Source: Hirschia sp964342355
GTDB lineage: Bacteria > Pseudomonadota > Alphaproteobacteria > Caulobacterales > Hyphomonadaceae
Length of the DNA stretch: 64,000 nucleotides
Reading direction: 5' to 3'
NCBI GenBank assembly: GCA_964342355.1
Contig: CAYFFG010000007.1
Span: 62,001-126,000, forward strand
Under the pieces are notes generated by a model that saw only the letters and a program-made list of their open reading frames with translations, had not been told where the DNA came from and did not search any database. A program made the position numbers and the translations under genes. Positions 45,341-53,780 of the stretch are shown here, piece after piece. Position 1 is the stretch's first letter. Every line of letters starts with the position of its first letter.

Positions 45341-45374
45341 AAACCACCACCCCTCGGTTGGGTGGTGGTTTTAT
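45341..45374. terminator. strong terminator between esterase genes
   Basis: AAACCACCACCC and GGGTGGTGGTTT pair perfectly over 12 bases around a seven-base loop, with TT following. The mirrored A-run makes it usable from both directions. Its right arm reaches the stop codon of the convergent TesA-like gene. Confidence 0.85.
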
Positions 45375-46087
45375 TCTGTTTGCTCGGATCGCCAGGCGGA
45401 AATTTGTTCAATTACAAAAGGTTCTAGGCCCTTTGCTATTGATGCCACGCCAGTTTGCGTTGGATGAAGTCCGTCAGGTTGGAGAAGGGTGCTGTCTGTT
45501 CCCAGCGGACCGAGAAGGTCATCATATAACGGCACGCCGTATTTCTTTGACAAGTTAGCGAAAATATCAGCGTATTCGTCTTCCCAGTTTAGGGGTCGGC
45601 TGTTTGCTTTCGCCTTTAGTCCAATGAGAGCGACTTTAATTGCATCTGATTGAGCCATCTCAATGATCTTCGCTAGATTGTCTTCTGCAACATTAGGGGG
45701 ATAGCCAGATAGAAAATCATTTGCCCCCAATGCTATGAGCAGGATATCCGCATTGGCGCTCTTTACGCTCCAGTCATAACGGGCAAGACCCGCACGTGTC
45801 GTATCACCAGACACGCCAGCGTTGATGATGCTTGCTTCTATGGATTGTAGACGCAGTCGCTCATTGATCTGCTCAGGAAGCGCTTTGTCTTGCGGCAAGC
45901 CATAGCCTGCAGTGAGGCTATCCCCAAGCATAACAACAATTGGCCGTTGTTGTTCAGCAATAGCCTTTTGAGTATTGGCGGTTACAGGGGCGGGAGATGA
46001 CGTTTCGATGGGTGTCTCTGCTTTGCTGCATGCGGCTAAAACCAGAATGAGTGTCACAAACAATTGAGGCAAATAACGACTGGTCAT
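45371..46087 (-). CDS. tesA: TesA-like SGNH esterase lipoprotein
   Basis: A 238-residue SGNH-fold arylesterase/thioesterase. The signal ends in lipobox LAAC (Cys20). Block I is MLGDSLTAGYGL with Ser57. Blocks II-III are INAGVSGDTT and ALGANDFLSG, and block V is DGLHP. The gene is divergent from a YbbA/YbbP-type ABC transporter, an arrangement also seen for E. coli tesA, which strengthens the call. It probably acts in the periplasm on esters or thioesters; the physiological substrate is unknown. Confidence 0.88.
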   Translation of the reverse strand: MTSRYLPQLFVTLILVLAACSKAETPIETSSPAPVTANTQKAIAEQQRPIVVMLGDSLTAGYGLPQDKALPEQINERLRLQSIEASIINAGVSGDTTRAGLARYDWSVKSANADILLIALGANDFLSGYPPNVAEDNLAKIIEMAQSDAIKVALIGLKAKANSRPLNWEDEYADIFANLSKKYGVPLYDDLLGPLGTDSTLLQPDGLHPTQTGVASIAKGLEPFVIEQISAWRSEQTE

Positions 46088-46143
46088 GTGCGGGTGTTAT
46101 CCTAGAGTGGCAGCGAGTGTAAGATGTTGGATAGATAGGTCGT

Positions 46144-46863
46144 ATGACGAATCAAACCTTGGCGACACCGCCAGCTTCAAAAAATATCACCCAAACGGAA
46201 GCTGCCGCACTCTCACTGAAAGATGTGCACTTAACGCTTCCAGCGTTATCTGGCGCAGTTCAAATTTTGAATGGAGTCGATCTGCGGGTCGCTGTGGGGG
46301 AGACGGTTTCAATTATAGGTCCCTCAGGCTCTGGCAAATCCTCAATGATCTCGATAGCTGCAGGGTTGGAAGCGCCCACTTCGGGTACGGTCGAATTGCT
46401 CGGCTCTGATCTTTCAGGAATGAATGAAGATGAACTCGCTAGGTTGCGTCGTGGACGGGCGACAATGATCTTTCAATCCTTTCATTTGCTGCCAACGATG
46501 ACGGCTTTGGACAATGTTCGGGCTCCGCTGGAGATTGCCAGCGTAAACAATTCAAAAGATCTTGCACAACAAGCGTTAGCAGATGTGAAGCTGGATCACA
46601 GAATGGACCATTATCCAGGGCAGATGTCCGGCGGAGAGCAGCAACGCGTGGCTGTGGCGCGAGCTTTAGCATGCGGACCTGACATTGTGTTCGCAGACGA
46701 ACCGACAGGCAATCTTGATGAGGCCACAGGCCAGCACGTAGCAGATTTGTTGTTTGCGGCTGCTGAGAAGCGTAACACGGCGCTCGTCCTGGTCACACAT
46801 GACACCGTCCTGGCGGCGCGTGCTATGCGCACGCTCACAATGCGTAGCGGTCGTCTAACGTGA
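46144..46863 (+). CDS. ybbA: ABC transporter ATP-binding protein, YbbA/LolD type
   Basis: A 239-residue cytoplasmic ATPase. Walker A GPSGSGKSS (59-67), Q-loop FQSFHLLPTM, signature MSGGEQQRVAVARAL and Walker B DIVFADEPTGNLD are all intact, as is the switch histidine in LVLVTHD. The MacB/LolD-like class drives mechanotransmission rather than transport. A GTGA overlap couples it to the FtsX-like permease that follows; opposite strand carries tesA. Confidence 0.92.
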   Translation: MTNQTLATPPASKNITQTEAAALSLKDVHLTLPALSGAVQILNGVDLRVAVGETVSIIGPSGSGKSSMISIAAGLEAPTSGTVELLGSDLSGMNEDELARLRRGRATMIFQSFHLLPTMTALDNVRAPLEIASVNNSKDLAQQALADVKLDHRMDHYPGQMSGGEQQRVAVARALACGPDIVFADEPTGNLDEATGQHVADLLFAAAEKRNTALVLVTHDTVLAARAMRTLTMRSGRLT

Positions 46864-49382
46864 ATGTAAATCTAGTAAAAATAGCCTGGAAGGAGTTTTC
46901 CGGCAGTCTGGCAAGATTTCGGGTTTTTCTTGCGTGTCTAGGCGTTGGCGCCTTCGCAATTGCCGGAGCGGGTTCTGTTACTGAAAGTTTCAGGCAAGGA
47001 TTGAACGCTCAGGCAATTATGCTGCTTGGTGGCGATGTGGCATTTACCGCTGCGCGGCGCGTGGCGACTGATATCGAAAGAGATTGGCTGGCTGATGTAG
47101 GAGACGTGTCAGAAACAGCAAGTTTGCGATTGATGGCCTCTTCTGGACAAGAAAGAAAACAGGCAGATGTGAGAGCCGTCGACAATGCGTTTCCTCATTT
47201 AGGAAATGTTGTTCTTGTAGGAACGTCATCGCTTAAAGATGCGCTGAAAATTGAGAACGAACGCTGGGGCATAGCGGTCAGTCAAAGCTTTTTGGATGGG
47301 CTGAACGTTGAAATTGGTGACGATGTCGAACTGGGAGGCGTAAAAGCGCGCATAACGGCGCGATTGGTGTCGGAACCAGATAGGCTTGGCGACCCAGGTT
47401 CATTCCAGCCTTCTGCGCTCATCGCTTTGGAAGCGGTTAAGCAGGCGGGGCGTCTGGAAAAAGGCCAGTTATCCAGATCGCAGTATCTTATAAAAACAAT
47501 AAAGCCAGTCGATTTTTTAGAGTTGGAAACAGGATTAAAGGGCGCGCTAGGCGAAGATGCAATAGAATTGCGCAAACCAGAAGACGCCGTCGACGGACTG
47601 GGAGAGCTGCTCGACTTACTGGAAAGTTTCCTATCAGTTGTTGGTATCGCCTCGCTTATCGCTGGCGGAATCGGAATTACGCAGGCGACCGGCGCGTTTT
47701 TAGAAAGTCGTATCGGTTCGATTGCGTCATTGAAGGCATTTGGTGCGCGAGCGTCCGACATTCGGATTATCTATGGTCTGCAGTTGTTGTGGCTTAGTGC
47801 GCTCGGAGCAATGATTGGAGTTGCTTTGGGCGCGAGCACGCCTTTTGCTGTGGATTTGTTGGCGGGTGACTTAATCCCTCTGCCGCAGCTCGCGGAGATC
47901 TATCCCGAGCCGCTTGTGTTCGCGTTTGTGCTGACGCTTTTAACTGCCGCCGGTTTTGCCCTGCCTGCTTTAGGGCGCGCACGTCTAACGCCGCCGGTTG
48001 TCCTGTTCCGTTCGATGGACGCTTTTTCACCTTCGTTTGTGAAGTCGAGTGAAACCGCTTTTGCCTGTATGGCTGGCGTTGCTTTGTTGGTTGGCGCGAT
48101 TTTGATGAACGAACGCTCCACAATGACCGCGCTTTTACTGTTTGGCGCATGCCTGTCTTATGCGGTGTTTTTGCTTTTAGCGTATCTGATAAAGATTGGC
48201 GCGGCCCGGATGCGAAAAGACGCTCAAGGCGCGCGCCGATTAATGTGGTCCAATCTTGCGGGGCCTGGGTCGCTGGCGCCTCTTATTGCTCCGTCATTGG
48301 GATTGGGGGTTGCGATCCTGACTCTGGTTGTGAGCGTTCAGTCTAATCTTTTGCGCCAGATCGGTGAAACAGCGCCAGAGAATGCGCCATCATTAGTCTT
48401 TTCGCAGATTGCTAATGAAGATGCTGAGGCTCTTGATGAGATTCTGAAAACATATGGAATTGATACTGATGATGTCGATGTCTATCAGCGAGTTCCTATT
48501 TTGCAAGCGCGGATCACCTCCTTAAACGGCGCTCCAATTATAGAAGAAAATATTGCTGATTCAGAGCGTTGGGTCATTGGGCGAGAGATAGGCGTCACTT
48601 ATCTGCAAGAACCTCCGAAGGACGTTGAAATGCTTTCAGGTAAATGGTGGGACGCGGATTATAGCGGGCCATTGCTTGTTTCCGTCGAGGCGGGCGTTGC
48701 GCGAGGGTTAGGCATTACTGTCGGAGATACCATTGGGTTTCGCATTTCAGGACGTGATCTGATCGCCAATGTGGCGTCCATAAGGAAAGTCGATTGGGGA
48801 GGGTTCAGTGTGAACCGGCCGTTTGTGTTTTCACCCGGCGTACTTTCAAACGCTAACCCTCAGCACTTTGCTATCGCCCGCGTAAGGCAGGAAATGGAAG
48901 CAGAGCTCATTCGGGCCCTAGGTCGTTCACATCCAGACGTGATTATTTTTCAAGTGCGTGAGGCGCTGGCTAATGTGCGCAAAGTCATGGGGGATATCTC
49001 AATTGCGATAAACGCTATCGCTGCCGTTGTGTGCGTAGCTGGCATGTTGGTGTTAGTGGGTGCGCTTATCACCATCGAAAACAAGAGACGAATTGAGTCT
49101 GCGATATTGAAATCTTATGGCGCAACGCGCAGCAACCTATTGTGGCTATATGCAAGCGAAGTTGGCGTCGCAGGCGCTTCGGCGGTTTTGATTGGGGTCT
49201 TGATCGGTGTCGCCGCGTCTTATCCGATCGTCGTGAACGTATTTGAAGCGAAATGGTCAGCGCCATGGCTGCCAATTTCAATAATCGTACTGTCTGCAAC
49301 AATCGTCTGTATAATGGGCGGGCTTGTGGTTGGGTTGAAGCTGCTGTCCGAAAAACCATCTCGAACCCTGAGGGCCAGTTAG
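46860..49382 (+). CDS. ybbP: FtsX-like ABC permease, YbbP type
   Basis: An 840-residue membrane protein with an N-terminal helix and large periplasmic domain, then an FtsX core (about 255-375), a second periplasmic domain, and a second FtsX core at the end (about 710-835, with GALITIENKRRIESAILKSYGATR). The double-FtsX layout of about 800 residues is that of YbbP. The start is GTG overlapping the ATPase stop. With the ATPase it forms a putative exporter or envelope remodeller; the TesA link in other bacteria suggests lipid or ester metabolism, by inference. Confidence 0.9.
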   Translation: MNVNLVKIAWKEFSGSLARFRVFLACLGVGAFAIAGAGSVTESFRQGLNAQAIMLLGGDVAFTAARRVATDIERDWLADVGDVSETASLRLMASSGQERKQADVRAVDNAFPHLGNVVLVGTSSLKDALKIENERWGIAVSQSFLDGLNVEIGDDVELGGVKARITARLVSEPDRLGDPGSFQPSALIALEAVKQAGRLEKGQLSRSQYLIKTIKPVDFLELETGLKGALGEDAIELRKPEDAVDGLGELLDLLESFLSVVGIASLIAGGIGITQATGAFLESRIGSIASLKAFGARASDIRIIYGLQLLWLSALGAMIGVALGASTPFAVDLLAGDLIPLPQLAEIYPEPLVFAFVLTLLTAAGFALPALGRARLTPPVVLFRSMDAFSPSFVKSSETAFACMAGVALLVGAILMNERSTMTALLLFGACLSYAVFLLLAYLIKIGAARMRKDAQGARRLMWSNLAGPGSLAPLIAPSLGLGVAILTLVVSVQSNLLRQIGETAPENAPSLVFSQIANEDAEALDEILKTYGIDTDDVDVYQRVPILQARITSLNGAPIIEENIADSERWVIGREIGVTYLQEPPKDVEMLSGKWWDADYSGPLLVSVEAGVARGLGITVGDTIGFRISGRDLIANVASIRKVDWGGFSVNRPFVFSPGVLSNANPQHFAIARVRQEMEAELIRALGRSHPDVIIFQVREALANVRKVMGDISIAINAIAAVVCVAGMLVLVGALITIENKRRIESAILKSYGATRSNLLWLYASEVGVAGASAVLIGVLIGVAASYPIVVNVFEAKWSAPWLPISIIVLSATIVCIMGGLVVGLKLLSEKPSRTLRAS

Positions 49383-49798
49383 CTTTCAAAAGAATCAAGC
49401 GGGTCAGAACTTCTGGAAGCTGATAGGCATAACCCTCGCGGTGTATATAAGTTTGCGCCCGTTGTGTGTGTGAAAAAATAATCTAATTCAATGAGCTTGC
49501 GAAAATATATCTTCCGAGTACTGAATTAAGAATAATACTTTCGAGTTCTCAGTATAAACTGTAATCGCAAAACAATTAGCTAGTAGCTTGTGTGTGGTAG
49601 CCCCTTTATATTCAGGGGTGGCACCGGTATCAGCTTTAATCAAAAATATATCTGTAAGCAGAGCAAGTTTGTTGATTGAGTTAGCTTAAGGATTTTCTTG
49701 GTTAATTTTGAGCTACTCAAAATGGCGAATTTAAACGTTTCTTAAGCCGAATTTTGACAAACTAACCCCAGTAATTTCCTTCGTTACAGGGGGCGTAA
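49383..49798. other. AT-rich intergenic region before chemoreceptor gene
   Basis: About 415 bases with lower G+C than neighbours and no plausible gene. It holds a CCCCT/AGGGG inverted repeat (49601-49605 with 49614-49618), a CtrA-like box at 49731-49745 and a TTGACA (49754-49759) without a matching -10 at 17 bases. It likely contains the receptor promoter. Confidence 0.5.
49731..49745. promoter_or_regulatory. CtrA-like box upstream of chemoreceptor
   Basis: TTAA-ACGTTTC-TTAA matches all eight core bases of the CtrA site TTAA-N7-TTAA(C), lacking the trailing C. It lies 54 bases before the receptor start. CtrA controls motility and chemotaxis genes in relatives, so the position makes sense; chance occurrence in AT-rich DNA is possible. 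Confidence 0.45.
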
Positions 49799-52051
49799 GT
49801 GACGCTTCAATCACGTTATCCGATGGCGTTGTTGCTATTGCATTGGGCAATGGCGATCATGATTGTCGCTCAACTTAGTTTCATTCTACTGCTCAAGCAC
49901 TTTAAGTCCATTGAGTTCGGTCAGGCCGTCTTGCAAGGACACCGAGCGGTTGGTTTTCTTTTGCTGCTGGCGGTTGTGGCGCGCGCGCTTATGGCGTTGC
50001 GCTATAAAGTGCCTAAGCCAGACTATGAGATGGCGGATTGGCAGAAATGGGCGGCGCGTGTTGTTCATTTTGGATTGCTGATCTGCGTTGTGTTGCAGAC
50101 TGTCGCAGGGCTTATACTTGCAGGCGCGCGTGGAGATACGGTTTCCTTTTTAGGAGTGGTCGATCTACCAGCGCTTACCGGTTACAATCCAGATTTTGCA
50201 GACCTTGTGTTGGTTTTTCACAGTGGCGTTGCAGCTCTGCTGATGTTGCTGGTGGCCGTACACTTAAGCGCGGTTGGTTTTCATGCGCTTGTGCAAAAAC
50301 GCAACATCGCAACACGCATGTTAATCGCGCCAAAATCGAGCGACTTTAAAAACCGCGTGCCGATCTGGATGCAGGTCAGTTTAGCTAGTTTTGCAATGTT
50401 GTTCTTCACACTCGTGATTGGACTTTATGCCGTCACGAAAACACGTCATTCGATGCAGCTTCAGGACACTACCTACAGTCAAATGTTGAATGTTGGGAAT
50501 TTTGTAAACAGCGCTCAGACGGAACTCCTCAAACTAACGAATGTTTCCTCCGCGACACCTCAATATACCGGGGCAGTCGGTAATTTGAGCCCACGCCAAC
50601 GTATGATGCTCTCAGCTCAAGGCGTTGAGTTGGATGAGAATGAAGGCGGTATTGATGATGAAGATCTGCAATCGGCTATAGATACTGTCGAGATAAATTT
50701 GAATCAGGTTGTTCAAATGTCTCAAAGCGAAGATGTTAAAACTGCGGCGAGAAATGCCATATCATCTGTGCAGTCTCTGCGAGAAAACATCGGCAATGGC
50801 GGAGCCTTTTCTTCAAACTTGAAGATAGCTCAAGAACTGATGGATGAAGTGTTGCTGGCTCAGACGGGGGCGTCGTTTCAAGCAAAAATGAAATCCACAC
50901 GCGCGTCGGCTCTTGGACATGATATGATGGTCGTAGCGATTGTTCCGGCTTTAGCACTGGGCGTGTTGGTCGCGGTTCTGCTTTCGAAATCTGTGCTGGG
51001 CATCGTCGGAAGAACGCGCTTGGTCGCCTCGTCTGTCGCAAACGGTGAAACTGCTGAACCATTCAACGTTGTTGGTGAAGGTGAAGCGGCGCGGATGATG
51101 CGTGACCTCCAGCGGATGCAGAACGTGGTGCGTGAACGCAATGAAAATCAAAAACGACAAATGGAAGCGGAAGCGCGTGCTTCTCGCTTACATGAAGAGC
51201 GTGTCCAAGAACTTCAGTTGCTCGCCGAAGGGTTTGAAGTGGAGGTTTTGGGACTTGTCGATGCCGTTGCGGATGCGGCACAGCTCATGGAGACCAAAGC
51301 TGGCGATATGGTGAAAGTCGCAGCGACGTCTTCTGAGTGTTCGCGCAAAGTGGCAGCTGAAAGTGGTGTTACGGCTGATAGTGTGAACGCTGTCGCCAGC
51401 GCGGCGGAGGAATTGGCGGCGTCTATCCGAGAGATTTCAGAACGGGTGGTGTCTGCTGCTGATGTCGCACAACAAGGGCAAGATAAGTCTCGGTCTGCGT
51501 CTCAGTACACATCCGGACTCGTCGATAACGCGCGTCAGATTGGTGAAGTGATTGAGATCATTCAATCAATTGCTGCACAAACGAATATGTTGGCGTTGAA
51601 TGCAACAATTGAAAGTGCGCGTGCCGGCGAAGCTGGTAGAAGCTTTGCGGTCGTAGCGACAGAAGTCAAAGACCTTGCCAACCAAACTTCAAAGGCGACA
51701 CATACGATAACGGAGCAAGTCGGTTTGGTTCAGCTGTCTTCTGAGAATTCGGTTGAGGCGCTGAATGCGATTTCAGATGTCGTTGGCTTGCTAAATCAGA
51801 TTTCAACGGAAATTGCACATTCAGTACGTGGTCAGAATGAGGCGACTGAAGAGATCGCTTCCAGTATCGAGCGCGTGGCTGCCGGAACGCGAAGTCTCTC
51901 TCAAAACGCAGATCATCTGCAAATGTCGTCAAACCAAGTCGGTGATACAGCCGCAACAATGGTGACGGCCTCACAAGACATGTCCAAACGTTCCCAAGAA
52001 CTCCGGGATAAAGCGGCTCGCTTCATGGAAAAGATAAAAAATGCGAGCTGA
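49799..52051 (+). CDS. chemoreceptor with N-terminal cytochrome b561-type haem domain
   Basis: A 750-residue fusion. Residues about 8-165 form four helices with the b561/Ni-hydrogenase cytochrome b pattern: His15 (LLLLHWAMA), His48 (GHRAVG), His90 (VVHFGLL), His141 (FHSGVA), His155 (VHLSAVGFH). His15/48/141/155 are the probable ligands of two b haems. A fifth helix (about 188-213), a helical, probably periplasmic sensor domain (about 215-370), a sixth helix (about 372-395), a HAMP-like linker and a full MCP signalling domain (about 480-745) follow. The hairpin QTNMLALNATIESARAGEAGRSFAVVA is intact. No CheR-binding pentapeptide ends it. The start is GTG after AGGGGG. Redox or energy taxis is inferred. 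Confidence 0.85.
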   Translation: MTLQSRYPMALLLLHWAMAIMIVAQLSFILLLKHFKSIEFGQAVLQGHRAVGFLLLLAVVARALMALRYKVPKPDYEMADWQKWAARVVHFGLLICVVLQTVAGLILAGARGDTVSFLGVVDLPALTGYNPDFADLVLVFHSGVAALLMLLVAVHLSAVGFHALVQKRNIATRMLIAPKSSDFKNRVPIWMQVSLASFAMLFFTLVIGLYAVTKTRHSMQLQDTTYSQMLNVGNFVNSAQTELLKLTNVSSATPQYTGAVGNLSPRQRMMLSAQGVELDENEGGIDDEDLQSAIDTVEINLNQVVQMSQSEDVKTAARNAISSVQSLRENIGNGGAFSSNLKIAQELMDEVLLAQTGASFQAKMKSTRASALGHDMMVVAIVPALALGVLVAVLLSKSVLGIVGRTRLVASSVANGETAEPFNVVGEGEAARMMRDLQRMQNVVRERNENQKRQMEAEARASRLHEERVQELQLLAEGFEVEVLGLVDAVADAAQLMETKAGDMVKVAATSSECSRKVAAESGVTADSVNAVASAAEELAASIREISERVVSAADVAQQGQDKSRSASQYTSGLVDNARQIGEVIEIIQSIAAQTNMLALNATIESARAGEAGRSFAVVATEVKDLANQTSKATHTITEQVGLVQLSSENSVEALNAISDVVGLLNQISTEIAHSVRGQNEATEEIASSIERVAAGTRSLSQNADHLQMSSNQVGDTAATMVTASQDMSKRSQELRDKAARFMEKIKNAS

Positions 52052-52132
52052 TTGTTAACTAAGATTGCACTGATTTAACCGACCATAACGACAGACGACC
52101 AACATTGAACCAAAACGCTTGAGAGGCGACAC

Positions 52133-53167
52133 ATGATTGGGAAGTTTTCAGCAATAGGCGCGGTATCGCTCACGGCTTTAGCGGCAGTTTTAGTCACCCC
52201 CGTTGGCGCTGAAGTTGATGTGGAAAATGCAGTTGATGTGGAGGCGCTCAAGGTAGAATATGTTCGCCCGGAGCAGATCCCTTTTCCAGAAGACAACCCT
52301 TACACGCAAGGCAAATACGAATTAGGCCACAAGCTGTTTTTTGATCCGCGCCTTTCTGGTTCGGGCGCCATCTCTTGTGCAAGTTGTCACAATCCTGGTT
52401 TGGGCTGGGAAGACGCATTGCCGCTAGGCGTAGGACACCTTGGAACGCGTTTAGGTCGTCACACACCTACAATTTTGAACCTTGCTTGGGGAGAGTTATT
52501 CTTTTGGGATGGGCGCGCATCCTCTTTAGAAGAACAATCTCTGGGGCCGATTGCGTCTCAAGCTGAGATGAACATCGACTTGGATGAAGTTGTTGAACAG
52601 CTTAACAATATTTCTGCTTACTCCAGCGCCTTTCAGGAAGAGTTCCCTAATGAGGGGCTGACAGCTGATACTGTCGCAAAATCCATCGCGACCTTTGAAA
52701 GAACGATTGTTTCAAACGAAGCGCCATTTGATGAATGGATTACGGGTGATGAGGACGCGATCAGTGAAGAAGCGAAACGTGGGTTTGTCATTTTTAACAC
52801 TAAGGGCAATTGTTCAATCTGTCATGTGGGATGGCGCTTCACTGATGATGGTTTCCATGACATCGGCGTGCCAGATGAGGACAAAGGCAGAGGTGAGCTT
52901 ATCCCGGTAGGCGTGCTTCAACATGCCTTTAAGACCCCTACGCTGCGCAACATTGATCAGCGAGCGCCTTATCTACATGACGGATCCGCAAAAGATTTGC
53001 ATGCTGTTGTTGAGCTATATGACAATGGGTTTGTTGAACGGGAAAGCCTTTCATCCTCCATCAAAAAGCTAAACCTGACGCAGCAGGAAAAAGAGGATCT
53101 CGTAGCGTTTCTTCACACGCTGACAAGTGAAGATGATCCAATAGCGATACCTGTTCTTCCCAAATAA
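52133..53167 (+). CDS. dihaem cytochrome c peroxidase (CcpA/MauG family)
   Basis: A 344-residue periplasmic protein with signal peptide about 1-26 (ending VGA). Two haem c sites are present: CASCH (82-86) and CSICH (227-231). His110 in GRHTPTILN and the later KTPTLRNIDQRAPYLHDGS segment match the peroxidase fold. It reduces hydrogen peroxide with electrons from a small donor protein. The cupredoxin encoded 11 bases downstream is the obvious donor candidate. The gene lies 81 bases after the b561-chemoreceptor on the same strand. MauG-like oxidase activity is the alternative; the residues deciding between them were not resolved. Confidence 0.92.
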   Translation: MIGKFSAIGAVSLTALAAVLVTPVGAEVDVENAVDVEALKVEYVRPEQIPFPEDNPYTQGKYELGHKLFFDPRLSGSGAISCASCHNPGLGWEDALPLGVGHLGTRLGRHTPTILNLAWGELFFWDGRASSLEEQSLGPIASQAEMNIDLDEVVEQLNNISAYSSAFQEEFPNEGLTADTVAKSIATFERTIVSNEAPFDEWITGDEDAISEEAKRGFVIFNTKGNCSICHVGWRFTDDGFHDIGVPDEDKGRGELIPVGVLQHAFKTPTLRNIDQRAPYLHDGSAKDLHAVVELYDNGFVERESLSSSIKKLNLTQQEKEDLVAFLHTLTSEDDPIAIPVLPK

Positions 53168-53178
53168 GAGAGCTTAAG

Positions 53179-53514
53179 ATGAGACGTACATTCACCATCG
53201 CAGTTTTCAGTGCGACAGTTTTAGCTAGCGCAAGCGCAGTCTGGGCGCTTTCTGGAGCTACTCATTCTGTTGATCAACAAAAGCTTCAGTTCAGCCGGAG
53301 CGAGCTGACTATCAAAAAGGGTGACTCTATCGAGTTTACAAACTCTGATCGCACAGCTCACAATATTCTAATTCAGAGTGCTGGGATGTTTACAGACAGT
53401 GGTTTGCAACAGCCTGGTCAGCCAACAACAGTTCCTTTTACAAAGGACGGGGTTTTCAAGGTGAATTGTGCAATTCACCCGAAAATGAAGATGACCGTCA
53501 CCGTGGAAAAATAA
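53179..53514 (+). CDS. periplasmic cupredoxin (plastocyanin-like)
   Basis: A 111-residue blue copper protein with a signal peptide about 1-24 (ending VWA). The type 1 copper ligands are His61 (TAHNI), Cys97, His100 and Met103 or Met105 (VNCAIHPKMKM). The fold begins QLKFSRSELTIKKGDSIEFTN-like. It closely follows the peroxidase gene, so one transcript and an electron-donor role are likely. Similar cupredoxins occur beside MauG/CCP genes in other bacteria. A hairpin follows the gene. Confidence 0.9.
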   Translation: MRRTFTIAVFSATVLASASAVWALSGATHSVDQQKLQFSRSELTIKKGDSIEFTNSDRTAHNILIQSAGMFTDSGLQQPGQPTTVPFTKDGVFKVNCAIHPKMKMTVTVEK

Positions 53515-53552
53515 TCCAACGCTTATCTGGAATTATAATAATGCATGTTTCG

Positions 53553-53575
53553 CTGTCGGATTAGTATGCCGACAG
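53553..53575. repeat. 7-bp inverted repeat after cupredoxin gene
   Basis: CTGTCGG and CCGACAG form a perfect stem with a nine-base loop, 38 bases beyond the stop. TGTTAGTATTGG follows, not a strong T-run, so it is either a weak terminator of the operon or an operator for the downstream TetR-type gene. Confidence 0.5.
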
Positions 53576-53780
53576 TGTTAGTATTGGTGTTGGTGCGCCC
53601 GCACTTTTGTTTAGAAGTGTCCGAAACGCGTCCAGCATGTGGTATAGATATAACTTTTGTGAATAAATTGTCGAAAATACTTGCATGACAACGTCTTGAG
53701 CTGCTCTGCTGCCTAATAAGTATAGTTGGGTACATTTTACGTTGGCAGATAAATGCTGACTTTGGGCACAGTGAAGCAAG

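Noticed and set aside
49619..49636. Possible sigma54 promoter (TGGCAC)
   Set aside because: The -12 element TTGC is absent at the required spacing.
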